From JAHELQ01 sp965603365 (GTDB lineage: Bacteria > Acidobacteriota > Aminicenantia > UBA2199): DNA of 11,929 nucleotides. The position numbers and the translations under genes are program-made. Position 1 is the stretch's first letter. The number at the start of each line of letters is the position of its first letter. Where the stretch lies: the NCBI GenBank assembly GCA_965603365.1, contig CBFDCR010000113.1, positions 1-11,929 on the forward strand, written 5' to 3'. Below are positions 1-7,141 of this stretch, piece by piece. The notes beneath the pieces are model-generated. The model saw nothing but the letters and a program-made list of their open reading frames with translations. It was not told where the DNA came from and did no database searches.

Positions 1-56
<56 letters not shown>

Positions 57-93
57 GATTTATAAGGTTATAAAAACCTCATTTCGACTTTTA

Positions 94-118
94 AGTTTAG
101 TTTAGTTTAGTTTAGTTT
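94..118. repeat. Five tandem AGTTT pentamers
   Basis: Five exact copies of AGTTT run without interruption, giving AAACT copies in the 16S leader transcript between the leader hairpin (125-151) and the 16S start. Such a simple repeat is prone to slipped-strand length change. No function is evident. Confidence 0.85.
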
Positions 119-124
119 ATTCTA

Positions 125-151
125 TTGTGTAAGGCTCGACACCTTACACAA
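125..151 (-). other. Long inverted repeat in the rRNA leader
   Basis: A perfect 10-bp inverted repeat (TTGTGTAAGG / CCTTACACAA) encloses a 7-base loop at 135-141. In the transcript it would make a stable hairpin about 70 bases before the 16S 5' end. It may be a processing or folding element of the leader; the far side of the 16S gene is not in the window, so pairing with it cannot be judged. Confidence 0.6.
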
Positions 152-176
152 AGCTGAAACATTCACTCTACTCAGA

Positions 177-186
177 TTTCAAAGAT
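177..186 (-). promoter_or_regulatory. Candidate boxA antitermination motif
   Basis: On the minus strand the motif ATCTTTGAAA lies about 30 bases into the rRNA leader. It resembles boxA elements of the form (G/C)TCTTTGA(A/C)A that bind NusB-NusE in rRNA leaders. The position fits, but the match is by eye and boxA varies among phyla. Confidence 0.4.
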
Positions 187-191
187 CCCAA

Positions 192-210
192 TTTCCGCCA
201 CCGGCGGAAA
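192..210 (-). other. Hairpin at the 5' end of the rRNA leader
   Basis: The sequence forms a perfect 8-bp stem (TTTCCGCC / GGCGGAAA) closed by a 3-base loop. It sits within a few bases of the inferred transcription start of the 16S leader. No T-run follows on the minus strand, so it is not a normal intrinsic terminator. A role in leader folding or 5'-end protection is inference. Confidence 0.6.
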
Positions 211-219
211 ACGATACTC

Positions 220-247
220 ATTATATAGAATATTTTGCGTTTGTCAA
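220..247 (-). promoter_or_regulatory. rRNA operon promoter (sigma-70 type)
   Basis: On the minus strand a perfect -35 box TTGACA (242-247) and a perfect -10 box TATAAT (220-225) are separated by 16 bases. Transcription would start near base 212-215, about 156 bases before the 16S rRNA. Perfect boxes are expected for an rRNA promoter. The stretch just upstream (248-310 on the plus strand) is very A/T rich, as an UP element would be. Confidence 0.88.
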
Positions 248-861
248 TACTAAAAAAAATTTTTCTAGAAAAATAATAGTATAAAAAGAAACTTTTTTCA
301 ACTTTAAATTTAAAAAACAGAGACGAGTGGGATGAGAGGCCATCATAAGCCTCAAAAAAATCAACCTCTTTGAAATATTTCTCTTTGATGCTATAATGAG
401 CAACAAAAGGAAATATTATCATTACAGCAAACTTTTTGCCAATAAAGCCCCCCGTTACCGGAAGGATTTTCACCACAGGATTTCGACAACTTAGTCGGTT
501 AAACGGTTATGAAAATCCCCATTTACCGTAAACATTCTTAACATGAGTTTTTTAACAATTAGCTAGAAATCCTGGTCCCAGTCAGGCACACCGGCGAAAA
601 GTCCAAAGTGTATAGATTTAGTACACTGCAGTGTGGGCTCGAAAAGTCATGTAAGACATACCATCTATTGGCTAAACAGGCGTAAAAAAACTTTACATAT
701 ATTTACATAAATAAAATGAGGCGCACTTTGCAGTGAAAAATGCTTCCAGACCAGAGAATAGGGTCAAAGCTGGAAGTAAAAAAAGTCGGCCAGAACATGA
801 TTAACCATGTTATTTTAAAAACATTTTTAAAATAGTGTAGTTAGGGGAGGGAAGGGGACAG
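248..861. other. AT-rich intergenic stretch, no credible gene
   Basis: This stretch lies between the rRNA promoter and the 21-bp repeat array. Open frames here are short, lack ribosome binding sites and show no family resemblance; the longest on the minus strand runs across the rRNA promoter. A 31-codon frame at 740-835 on the plus strand also has no usable Shine-Dalgarno. Structured items are a 12-bp palindrome (623-634), a 7-bp inverted repeat CTTCCAG/CTGGAAG (743-749 with 770-776), and two AT-rich inverted repeats at 794-833. No tRNA-like fold or terminator with a clear T-run was found. Confidence 0.6.
794..833. repeat. Two adjacent AT-rich inverted repeats
   Basis: AACATG (794-799) pairs with CATGTT (806-811) across a 6-base loop. 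Directly next to it ATTTTAAAAA (812-821) pairs perfectly with TTTTTAAAAT (824-833) across only two bases. The pair makes two back-to-back hairpin or cruciform elements. They could be a weak terminator or the relic of a mobile element end; the sequence does not decide. Confidence 0.5.
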
Positions 862-882
862 ACCGGAATGTCATTTGGGATG

Positions 883-1009
883 GTGCAACATGACTTTGCG
901 CAGGTACAGATTCACTTTTCACCGGTGCAAATCGAACTTTCACTGATGCAGAAAGATTTCCCGCCAGCACACCTTTCTTTTTTAGCCGGTGCGCCCCCCT
1001 TTTTCATCG
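883..1009. repeat. Degenerate 21-bp tandem repeat, about six units
   Basis: Units begin at 883, 904, 925, 946, 967 and (with one extra base) 989, and a partial seventh starts at 1010. The first three read GTGCAACATGACTTTGCGCA, GTACAGATTCACTTTTCACC and GTGCAAATCGAACTTTCACT; later units drift. The approximate consensus is GTGCANATNGANTTTTCNCC plus one base. As 21 is a multiple of three, frames on both strands stay open and give heptapeptide-like repeats, so the 72-residue frame at 868-1086 is best read as a by-product and not a gene. The array overlaps the 3' end of the decayed ATPase gene. Confidence 0.7.
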
Positions 1010-1684
1010 GTGCAGGACTTCTTATGGTAAACAAGCCAAAATCAAGCCAAAATAGAATAAAGATGAGGTGCCGCAATTTTTCATAATCGATTCGCACATC
1101 CCGGTCGATTAGATCCTCCGGTACCGCCCGGGTCTTAAAATACTCCTTTAAAAAGTAGAGCACCATATCCGAATTGTACAGCCTCTCGTTACTATCGGCA
1201 TACTTCGAAAACAAGTAGCTGCCGTACCACTCATCGATGATCTCCATCAAGAATTCAAGATCGTCTTTGATGAGTCCTGCCCGTTGGTAATAATCCAACA
1301 TCTCCCGAACATCGTTTCCGGTAAACCCCAGGATCTGGTTAAAGGCGGCATCCAGGGAGACATTCTCCCCGATATTATAGCCGATGGTGACACCATCGAG
1401 GGTCAGGGGTGACACACCGGTCAGAAATAACCGGCCGATTGGCGCCCCGGAACCGGAGGTGCCTTCCTTTAGCACATTAAAAAAGGCCCGGAAAAATCCT
1501 TCCCCATGGGTAATGGCCTGGTAATCCCCTCTACCGGAAGTCGATAAATTAGTATTGGCAAAGTTGTCATATTCATCGATAATAACGAAGAGCCTCTGCA
1601 TAATAGTAATTTGCCGGTAACGAACTTTTCGTAATCCGATAGGCCGTAGGGAATCGTCTTCACCGCTGCCTTCTTACCGTCCAT
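912..1684 (-). pseudogene. AAA-ATPase-like protein remnant (PF09820 type)
   Basis: Two minus-strand pieces in different frames belong to one AAA-ATPase-like family, whose full members are about 530-580 residues. The first (ATG at 1684 to about 1605) holds the family start, with KTIPYGLSDYEK. The second (about 1601 down to about 1054) carries the Walker B region FVIIDEYDNFANTNL, then the HGEGFFR and RLFLTGVSP stretches. The part between, roughly 140 residues with the Walker A loop (usually RPRRFGKS-like), is missing, and the join also shifts frame. Past about 1054 the frame translates the antisense of the 21-bp repeat until a stop at 912, so the family's C-terminal nuclease-like domain is gone too. 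Without Walker A it cannot be a working ATPase. The frame from 1601 could still give a 229-residue protein, but no good ribosome binding site is seen there. Family members are often multicopy and of unknown role. Confidence 0.85.
1032..1053. repeat. 11-bp direct repeat, two copies
   Basis: CAAGCCAAAAT occurs twice in tandem (1032-1042 and 1043-1053). It lies exactly where the decayed ATPase stops resembling its family and the 21-bp repeat region begins, so it may mark the rearrangement point. Confidence 0.6.
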
Positions 1685-1709
1685 AGCTGTTCTTTTTCTT
1701 CTGGATAAA

Positions 1710-1737
1710 ATTATATCCGATCCCCCCCATTTTTCAA
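1710..1737 (-). promoter_or_regulatory. Promoter of the decayed ATPase gene
   Basis: On the minus strand TTGAAA (1732-1737) and a perfect TATAAT (1710-1715) are spaced by 16 bases, 26 bases upstream of the remnant's ATG at 1684. The promoter therefore seems intact although the gene is broken. Confidence 0.65.
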
Positions 1738-1802
1738 TTTTAATCTCAAATCCCTTTCCAAAAGGGAAAAAACTTTGCCGAAACTCCGGCAGTTCCGTTA
1801 AA

Positions 1803-1831
1803 ATGACTTGATATTTATAAGGAATTATAAT
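1803..1831 (+). promoter_or_regulatory. Candidate promoter of the seven-gene operon
   Basis: A perfect TATAAT at 1826-1831 is preceded at 17 bases by ATGACT (1803-1808), which matches four of six -35 positions. It lies 28 bases before the histidine kinase ATG. The weak -35 box leaves room for an activator, but no operator repeat is visible. Confidence 0.42.
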
Positions 1832-1858
1832 AGAATCTGAATTTAAAAGATAGGAATA

Positions 1859-3103
1859 ATGAAAAAATTTTGGGCAATACATGTAAAATTTCAAATATAT
1901 ATCGCATTCATTACCATCCTTATTATATTAACCTTTATATTGGTCCATTTCCGGTGGATACTTTTAGATAACCTGCCGCTTTCGGCCAAACTTAAAAGCC
2001 ACCTTTCCTATTTGCCACCGGCCATCTTCATCCTGTCAATGCTTTTTTTGGGCCTCAAAATCAAAAAAACAACGAGACCCATCAAAACGATCCGGGAGGG
2101 CCTGGAAACTGTGGGGTCCGGTGAGCTGTCCCGGCGGCTGCGAATTGATACCAACGACGAATTTTCCTTGCTGGCGGAACAATTTAATATCATGGCCGAA
2201 AAGATTGAAAGTAGAGTGGCCGAACTCAAAAAGACCCGGCAGAATTTAGAAGGGGAGATCCAGAGGCGAAGCGAGATTTTAGACGAGACTTATCAGAAGC
2301 TGCAAAAAGCAATGGAAGAGCTCAAAAACACGCAGCAAAAGATCATACAAACCGAAAAACAAAAATCCCTGACCGCCATCGTGGCCGGATTTGCCCACGA
2401 GATCAACAATCCCCTAACCGGTATTTTAGGCTATATTGATTTGATGGAGCTGCGGGATGATATCTCTCCCTATCTGAAAGACAAATTGGCCCTGATTAAA
2501 GATCAATCCATCAGAATCAAGAATATCCTCAAAGAACTGAATCAATTGAATCCCGAAATCGGGCAGGCCAAACTGGAAATCGACTTATCCAATCTACTGG
2601 AAAAATTAGTCAAAACCATCAAGGGAAAGCATGAAAATGAGGAAATTCGTTTCATAAAACAATTCACCGATGAAACGATCTTCGTTATCGGCAATCATTT
2701 CTCTCTCTGGCAGGTATTCGAAGGTATTATCGAAAACGCGGTTGAGGCCATCTTCGACAACCATATCAGGGATGGCCAGATTAAAATTCAACTAAAGAAA
2801 TCCATCGATAAAGCCAGCGCTATAGTAGAAGTCAGGGACAACGCCGGTGGATTCGAAAATATCGACAAAGCATTCGATCCCTTCTACACCACCAAAAGCA
2901 GGACACAAAAAAAGGGTATCGGCCTGTCCATTGCCTACAATATCATTCAAGAAAATCAGGGGAATATTTTAATCAGCAACGATGGCGAAGGAGCAGTCAT
3001 AACCGTCTATTTACCCTTAGCCAGCCGATATAAAGAAAACAAAAAAAAGGGAGACCAATTATTAGGAGAAGAAAATGTTACAAAAAATGAGACAAAACGT
3101 TAA
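1859..3103 (+). CDS. Membrane sensor histidine kinase with HAMP domain
   Basis: The 414-residue protein senses an unknown signal and autophosphorylates a histidine for transfer to a response regulator. Two membrane helices are seen at about 11-32 and 50-68, enclosing only about 17 residues, so there is no real periplasmic sensor domain. A HAMP linker follows (about 67-120), then a coiled coil (about 120-170). The HisKA motif AGFAHEINNPLTG carries the phospho-acceptor H180. The ATPase domain shows the N box (IIENAVEAI, N293), G1 (DNAGGF, from D327), F box (FDPFYTTK, from F339) and G2 (GIGLSIAY, from G353). All core motifs are intact; G1 reads DNAGG where DNGxG is usual. The start has a short AGGA at 1852-1855. 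No response regulator is adjacent. The 3' end overlaps the PpiD-like gene by 29 bases, which suggests translational coupling. Its signal may be membrane or cytoplasmic; this is inference. Confidence 0.93.
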   Translation: MKKFWAIHVKFQIYIAFITILIILTFILVHFRWILLDNLPLSAKLKSHLSYLPPAIFILSMLFLGLKIKKTTRPIKTIREGLETVGSGELSRRLRIDTNDEFSLLAEQFNIMAEKIESRVAELKKTRQNLEGEIQRRSEILDETYQKLQKAMEELKNTQQKIIQTEKQKSLTAIVAGFAHEINNPLTGILGYIDLMELRDDISPYLKDKLALIKDQSIRIKNILKELNQLNPEIGQAKLEIDLSNLLEKLVKTIKGKHENEEIRFIKQFTDETIFVIGNHFSLWQVFEGIIENAVEAIFDNHIRDGQIKIQLKKSIDKASAIVEVRDNAGGFENIDKAFDPFYTTKSRTQKKGIGLSIAYNIIQENQGNILISNDGEGAVITVYLPLASRYKENKKKGDQLLGEENVTKNETKR

Positions 3104-5054
3104 ATCTTTATCATGGACCCTGTGGGTGGTGATTATTGCCTTTATCGGGTTCGTGTTTATAGAATGGGGAACCGGTGGAATGAACCTAAGGGGCAGTGAT
3201 TCCGATGTGGTCAATATTGATGGAACCGCCCTGTCGGGCGATCAATTCCATAAAGATCTGGCCAAGGCCCTGGAGCGTTACGACAGACAGTTCAAAGGAG
3301 GCTTGAATAAATCATTCATAACCCAGCTCCAGATACCGGAACAAATACTGCAGCAAAATATCAGTAGCCTGATCATCCAGAAAGAAGCGGATAAATTAAA
3401 GCTGACGGTTTCCAGCGATGAACTGAGAGACCAAATCCTGAACTACAATGAAGTTCACGACGACAAAGAAAAGGGACCTGTCAGGATATATCCTTTTAGA
3501 GAGAATTACCAGAAGGATGGCCCATTCATCGGGGTGAAGGAATACGAAAGACGGCTGGCCTATGCCAGAATCGACGTCACCGAATTTGAAAGGGATTTAA
3601 AAAAGGGAATTATTCAAGAAAAATACCGGGACCTGGTCACCGTCGGCCTTGTCATTGAGGAAGAAAAACTAAAAGAGATGTACAAAAAGGAGAAGGACCA
3701 GGCGGAGTTGAATTATTTCGTGTTCAGAACCGATCGAATCAAAAAAGATATCCAGCCCGATGAGAAGGAATTGAGGGAATACTATGACCAACACCAGGAA
3801 GACTTCAAGACCGCAGAAAAGAGAAGGGGCTCTGTGATCGCGTTTAAATTTGAAGATTTCAAAAAAGAGGTCAGCATTCCGGATACGGAACTTTACGACT
3901 ACTTTAAAGAAAACAAAGACCAATTCATCACCCCCGGCAAAACCAGAGTCTCCCGTATCCTTCTGAAGTATGACGAAGGCCAACGGGAAGAGGTATTAAA
4001 GAAGGCCGAAGAAATCGCCAAAGAGCTCACCCCGGCAAACTTCTCCGAAGAGGCCAAAAAAATCTCCCAGGGCGACCGGGCCAAAAATGGGGGCGATTGG
4101 GGCTACACCGATTGGAAACGTTTTACCAAACAGGAGTTAGGCATCATCGAACGGCTGGAAGAAAACCAGGTCTCATCTCCGGTGGACACCCAGGAAGGCT
4201 TTTCACTGCTCTTCGTATCCGAGAAAGTGCCGGAAAAACAGGAAGAATTTAACAAGGTGAAAGAGCGGATTCACGCCATAATTGAAAAGGAAAAGTTGAA
4301 CGCCCTGGTCAGAGAAAAGCTGGAAAAAATCCATTCTAAATTTAAAGATGAAGCGGATATAAAGGTGGCCGTCAAAGAGATGGGGATCGAGGCGGTGGAT
4401 ACCGGGCCGGTGACCCCGGGGGAAGCCGTCAAAGAGATCGATGAGATGGGCTATATTTCCCGGAAATTATTCTCGATGGCGGCCAAAGAAGTGGCCTTCC
4501 CGGTAGAATTTGTAAAGGGAATGGCCATCCTTCAACTGTCGGAAATCATTGAACCGGCGGTCCAGCCACTCGCAGAGGTAAAGGAAGGGGTGAAGGAAAA
4601 ACTGGTGTTAACTAAAAAATTGGATCTACTGATGAATGAGGCTCAAGGGGCGTCCAACCAGCTCAAACGAATGGATGACGAAAAGAAAGAGAATTTCTTA
4701 GAACAGAATAATCTGAAAGCCACAGACTATACTTATAAACGGGGCGACAAATTGGCCTACTTTCCCGTCAAATCAGGGCTGGACGACAAAATTTTCTCAT
4801 TAAATGAAAAACAGTATTCAGATCCCATCCAATTCAAGACCGAAGTGGTTATCGTCCAATTGAAAAACAAAACGCTGACAGGGGATGCGGATTTTGAGCG
4901 GGAAAGGATTACATTTTACCGCCAGAAGAGTTCAGAATTAAAGGGTAGATTCTTTACCACCTTTATATTCAACAAACGAGATGACTATAAAATAAGATTT
5001 AATCAGAAATTGTTTACAGAAATTAAAGATTATGTTATATCAAGATATAAGTGA
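3075..5054 (+). CDS. ppiD: PpiD-like periplasmic folding chaperone (SurA_N / parvulin-like)
   Basis: At 659 residues it is close to E. coli PpiD (623). A single N-terminal membrane anchor (about 14-30, WTLWVVIIAFIGFVFIEW) is followed by a SurA_N-like region (about 45-250), a parvulin-type PPIC domain (about 285-386) with the conserved GGDWGY at 339-344, and the PpiD C-terminal region with its IEPAVQPLAEVKEGV stretch. PpiD proteins sit on the periplasmic face of the inner membrane next to the Sec channel and help newly exported proteins fold. The usual parvulin histidines appear lost: 'SHIL' reads SRILL (from S293) and the later 'GYHI' reads GFSLL (from G375), so isomerase activity is doubtful and a holdase role more likely. 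The ATG has a good AGGAG at 3064-3068, six bases away, inside the kinase gene. Its 3' end is followed closely by the peptidase gene. Confidence 0.9.
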   Translation: MLQKMRQNVKSLSWTLWVVIIAFIGFVFIEWGTGGMNLRGSDSDVVNIDGTALSGDQFHKDLAKALERYDRQFKGGLNKSFITQLQIPEQILQQNISSLIIQKEADKLKLTVSSDELRDQILNYNEVHDDKEKGPVRIYPFRENYQKDGPFIGVKEYERRLAYARIDVTEFERDLKKGIIQEKYRDLVTVGLVIEEEKLKEMYKKEKDQAELNYFVFRTDRIKKDIQPDEKELREYYDQHQEDFKTAEKRRGSVIAFKFEDFKKEVSIPDTELYDYFKENKDQFITPGKTRVSRILLKYDEGQREEVLKKAEEIAKELTPANFSEEAKKISQGDRAKNGGDWGYTDWKRFTKQELGIIERLEENQVSSPVDTQEGFSLLFVSEKVPEKQEEFNKVKERIHAIIEKEKLNALVREKLEKIHSKFKDEADIKVAVKEMGIEAVDTGPVTPGEAVKEIDEMGYISRKLFSMAAKEVAFPVEFVKGMAILQLSEIIEPAVQPLAEVKEGVKEKLVLTKKLDLLMNEAQGASNQLKRMDDEKKENFLEQNNLKATDYTYKRGDKLAYFPVKSGLDDKIFSLNEKQYSDPIQFKTEVVIVQLKNKTLTGDADFERERITFYRQKSSELKGRFFTTFIFNKRDDYKIRFNQKLFTEIKDYVISRYK

Positions 5055-5070
5055 GGGACTCGAGATCAAA

Positions 5071-6249
5071 ATGGAAAAAGAGAAAATTGTGCAGGCCATC
5101 GACATTTTAAATGAAACAGATACAGACCTATGGATGGTGATTGACAAAGAATCAGATGTATTGTCCGATCCCATCATGGATTTTATCATCGGTACCGGCG
5201 TCACCTGGATGTCGTTTTTCCTGTTCTTTAAAACCGGCGAGAAATATGCCATTGTGGGCAACCTGGACATCGAAAAAATCAAACGGTTAGACATCTTCGA
5301 CAAGATATTTGCCTACAAAGGTTCGCCAAAGGATGACCTTCTCAAACTGCTGAACCGGCACAGCCCCCAGAGGATCGCCATTAATTACTCCCTTGATTCA
5401 CCCACGGCCGATGGCCTGACTCACGGTAAGTATTTAAAACTTATGGAATTGCTGGAGGAAACGGATTTTAAAGACAGGCTTATTTCAGCCGAGGACATCA
5501 TTGCCAGACTGAGGGGCAGAAAGTCAGCGGAAGAGGTCCGACGCCTTAAAAAAGCCATCGAGATAACATTGGAGATATATGATAAAGTAACCACCCATGT
5601 TAAACCCGGTATGAGCGAGAAAGAAGTCGCCAAATTCATCACGGATGAAAGGGAAAAGATGGGTTATGAACCGGCCTGGGAAGAAGACCACTGCCCCTCG
5701 GTGTTTGCCGGACCCCAGGAGACCGGTGCCCATTCGGGTCCTACGGATAAAGTGCTGGAACGGGGGCACGTATTCAATACAGATTTTGGCGTGATTTACC
5801 AGAAATATTGCTCCGACTTGCAGCGCACCTGGTACATACTGAAGGAGGGCGAAACCGAAGCGCCGGCAGAAGTGATGAAGGGCTTTGACACCATTTTGGA
5901 GTCCATCCGCCTGGCCTTCGAGGCCTTGAAACCCGGGGTAAAAGGCTTCGATATCGATGAAATCGCCAGGGATTATATCGTGTCCCGGGGATATAAAGAG
6001 TACCCCCATGCCCTGGGCCATCAGGTGGGCAGGTCTGCCCACGACGGCAGCGCACTGCTGGCCCCCGACTGGGAGCGCTACGGTAAATTGCCCTTCATGC
6101 CCCTGGAAGCAGGTCAGGTATTTACCATCGAACCCCGGCTCTATCTCCCGGAAAACGGCGTGGTCACCGTAGAAGAGATGGTGCTGATCACCCAGAACAG
6201 TGCCGAATGGCTATCGGAACCTCAAACCGAAATTTACCTGATCAAATAA
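5071..6249 (+). CDS. Xaa-Pro aminopeptidase / prolidase, M24B family
   Basis: A 392-residue metallopeptidase of the pita-bread fold that cleaves the bond before proline in peptides or dipeptides, in the cytosol. It has an N-terminal creatinase-like domain (about 1-150) and a C-terminal catalytic domain. All five metal ligands are visible, numbered from ATG 5071: D238 in NTDFG, D249 in YCSDLQRT, H317 in ALGHQVGR, E354 in FTIEPRLY and E368 in VTVEEM. It could be PepP-like or PepQ-like; the sequence does not separate them. An in-frame ATG at 5032 would add 13 residues and overlap the PpiD-like gene by 23 bases. I prefer 5071 because GAGGGA (5053-5058) lies upstream and the protein then begins MEKEKIVQAIDIL, as family members do. 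The stop is 7 bases before lipA. Confidence 0.92.
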   Translation: MEKEKIVQAIDILNETDTDLWMVIDKESDVLSDPIMDFIIGTGVTWMSFFLFFKTGEKYAIVGNLDIEKIKRLDIFDKIFAYKGSPKDDLLKLLNRHSPQRIAINYSLDSPTADGLTHGKYLKLMELLEETDFKDRLISAEDIIARLRGRKSAEEVRRLKKAIEITLEIYDKVTTHVKPGMSEKEVAKFITDEREKMGYEPAWEEDHCPSVFAGPQETGAHSGPTDKVLERGHVFNTDFGVIYQKYCSDLQRTWYILKEGETEAPAEVMKGFDTILESIRLAFEALKPGVKGFDIDEIARDYIVSRGYKEYPHALGHQVGRSAHDGSALLAPDWERYGKLPFMPLEAGQVFTIEPRLYLPENGVVTVEEMVLITQNSAEWLSEPQTEIYLIK

Positions 6250-6256
6250 AGATACG

Positions 6257-7138
6257 ATGCTGAACGAAAGCCGAATCCCCAAACCCACCTGGCTAAAGGC
6301 CCGGATACCTTCCGGCAGCCAATATTTCAAAATAAGAAGAGATCTGGAATCGAGGGGACTTCATACAATCTGTCAAAGTGCCAGGTGCCCCAATATCGGC
6401 GAATGCTGGAACCACAACCATGCCACTTTCCTGATCATGGGAGACATTTGCAGCCGCAACTGTCTGTTTTGCTCAGTCAAACACGGAATACCCAGGCTGC
6501 TGGATGCAGACGAACCGCGGCGTATTTTAGAAATGGTTAAAATTTTAAAATTAAAATATGCCGTTATCACTTCGGTGACCAGAGACGACCTGGAAGACGG
6601 CGGCAGCCGCCATTTCGCCCGGATCATCAAAATCCTGAAACAGCATCAGCCGGATTTGAAAATCGAAGTGCTCATCCCCGACTTCAAAGGAGATCCGGAG
6701 GCGGTGGATGTGGTTTTAGACGCCCAACCGGCGGTCTTGAACCACAATGTAGAAACCGTTAAAAGGTTGTACGAAAAAGTCAACCGCCACCCCGCCAACT
6801 ACCAGTCGTCCCTGAAGGTATTGAAACACAGTTCCGACAGGGGCATGATTACCAAATCGGGTGTCATGGTCGGCTTAGGCGAGACCCCTGACGAACTCAA
6901 GGAGTTGTTTGCCCATCTGACGGAAAAGGGTGTTCGGCTTTTAACCATCGGGCAATATTGCCAGCCCAGCAGAGAAAACGTAAAGGTTGAAAGGTTCTAT
7001 AATCCCGGTGAATTTGCCGCCTTGAGGGAATTGGCTTTATCATTCGGCTTTACGGCGGTGGAATCGGGTCCGTTTGTGCGCAGTTCTTACCATGCCGACA
7101 CAATGTATGAAAGGGCCGCCAGGTCATACGAAGGGTGA
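6257..7138 (+). CDS. lipA: Lipoyl synthase (radical SAM)
   Basis: A 293-residue radical SAM enzyme that inserts two sulfur atoms into protein-bound octanoyl groups, giving the lipoyl cofactor of 2-oxoacid dehydrogenases and the glycine cleavage H protein. The auxiliary iron-sulfur cluster motif is CX4CX5C (C39, C44, C50), the radical SAM cluster motif is CX3CX2C (C65, C69, C72, in CSRNCLFC), and the C-terminal RSSYHAD (275-281) carries the serine ligand. Length and motifs are those of standard LipA. The ribosome binding site before the ATG is weak (AAATAAAGATACG), so translation may depend on coupling to the peptidase 7 bases upstream. No lipB, lplA or lipoyl-dependent enzyme is in the window, so the placement is not a classical lip cluster. 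Confidence 0.98.
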   Translation: MLNESRIPKPTWLKARIPSGSQYFKIRRDLESRGLHTICQSARCPNIGECWNHNHATFLIMGDICSRNCLFCSVKHGIPRLLDADEPRRILEMVKILKLKYAVITSVTRDDLEDGGSRHFARIIKILKQHQPDLKIEVLIPDFKGDPEAVDVVLDAQPAVLNHNVETVKRLYEKVNRHPANYQSSLKVLKHSSDRGMITKSGVMVGLGETPDELKELFAHLTEKGVRLLTIGQYCQPSRENVKVERFYNPGEFAALRELALSFGFTAVESGPFVRSSYHADTMYERAARSYEG

Positions 7139-7141
7139 GGG

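Noticed and set aside
168..476. 102-codon minus-strand frame
   Set aside because: It runs over the rRNA promoter and leader, is rich in Phe, Lys and Tyr as AT-rich noncoding DNA is, and has no ribosome binding site or family resemblance.
740..835. 31-codon plus-strand frame (MLPDQRIGSKL...)
   Set aside because: No Shine-Dalgarno, very short, and no recognised motif; not enough to call a gene.
868..1086. 72-codon plus-strand frame with heptad-like residues
   Set aside because: It is the translation of the degenerate 21-bp array; a period divisible by three keeps frames open without selection.
1752..1766. CCCTTT/AAAGGG hairpin as a terminator
   Set aside because: The A-run follows on the plus strand and the T-run precedes the stem on the minus strand, so neither direction fits an intrinsic terminator.
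5032..5070. Upstream ATG at 5032 for the Xaa-Pro peptidase
   Set aside because: No ribosome binding site precedes it and the added residues do not look like the family; GAGGGA favours ATG 5071.
5524..6042. Long minus-strand frame opposite the peptidase gene
   Set aside because: It is a shadow of a gene whose catalytic motifs are all in the plus frame; no start signal is seen.
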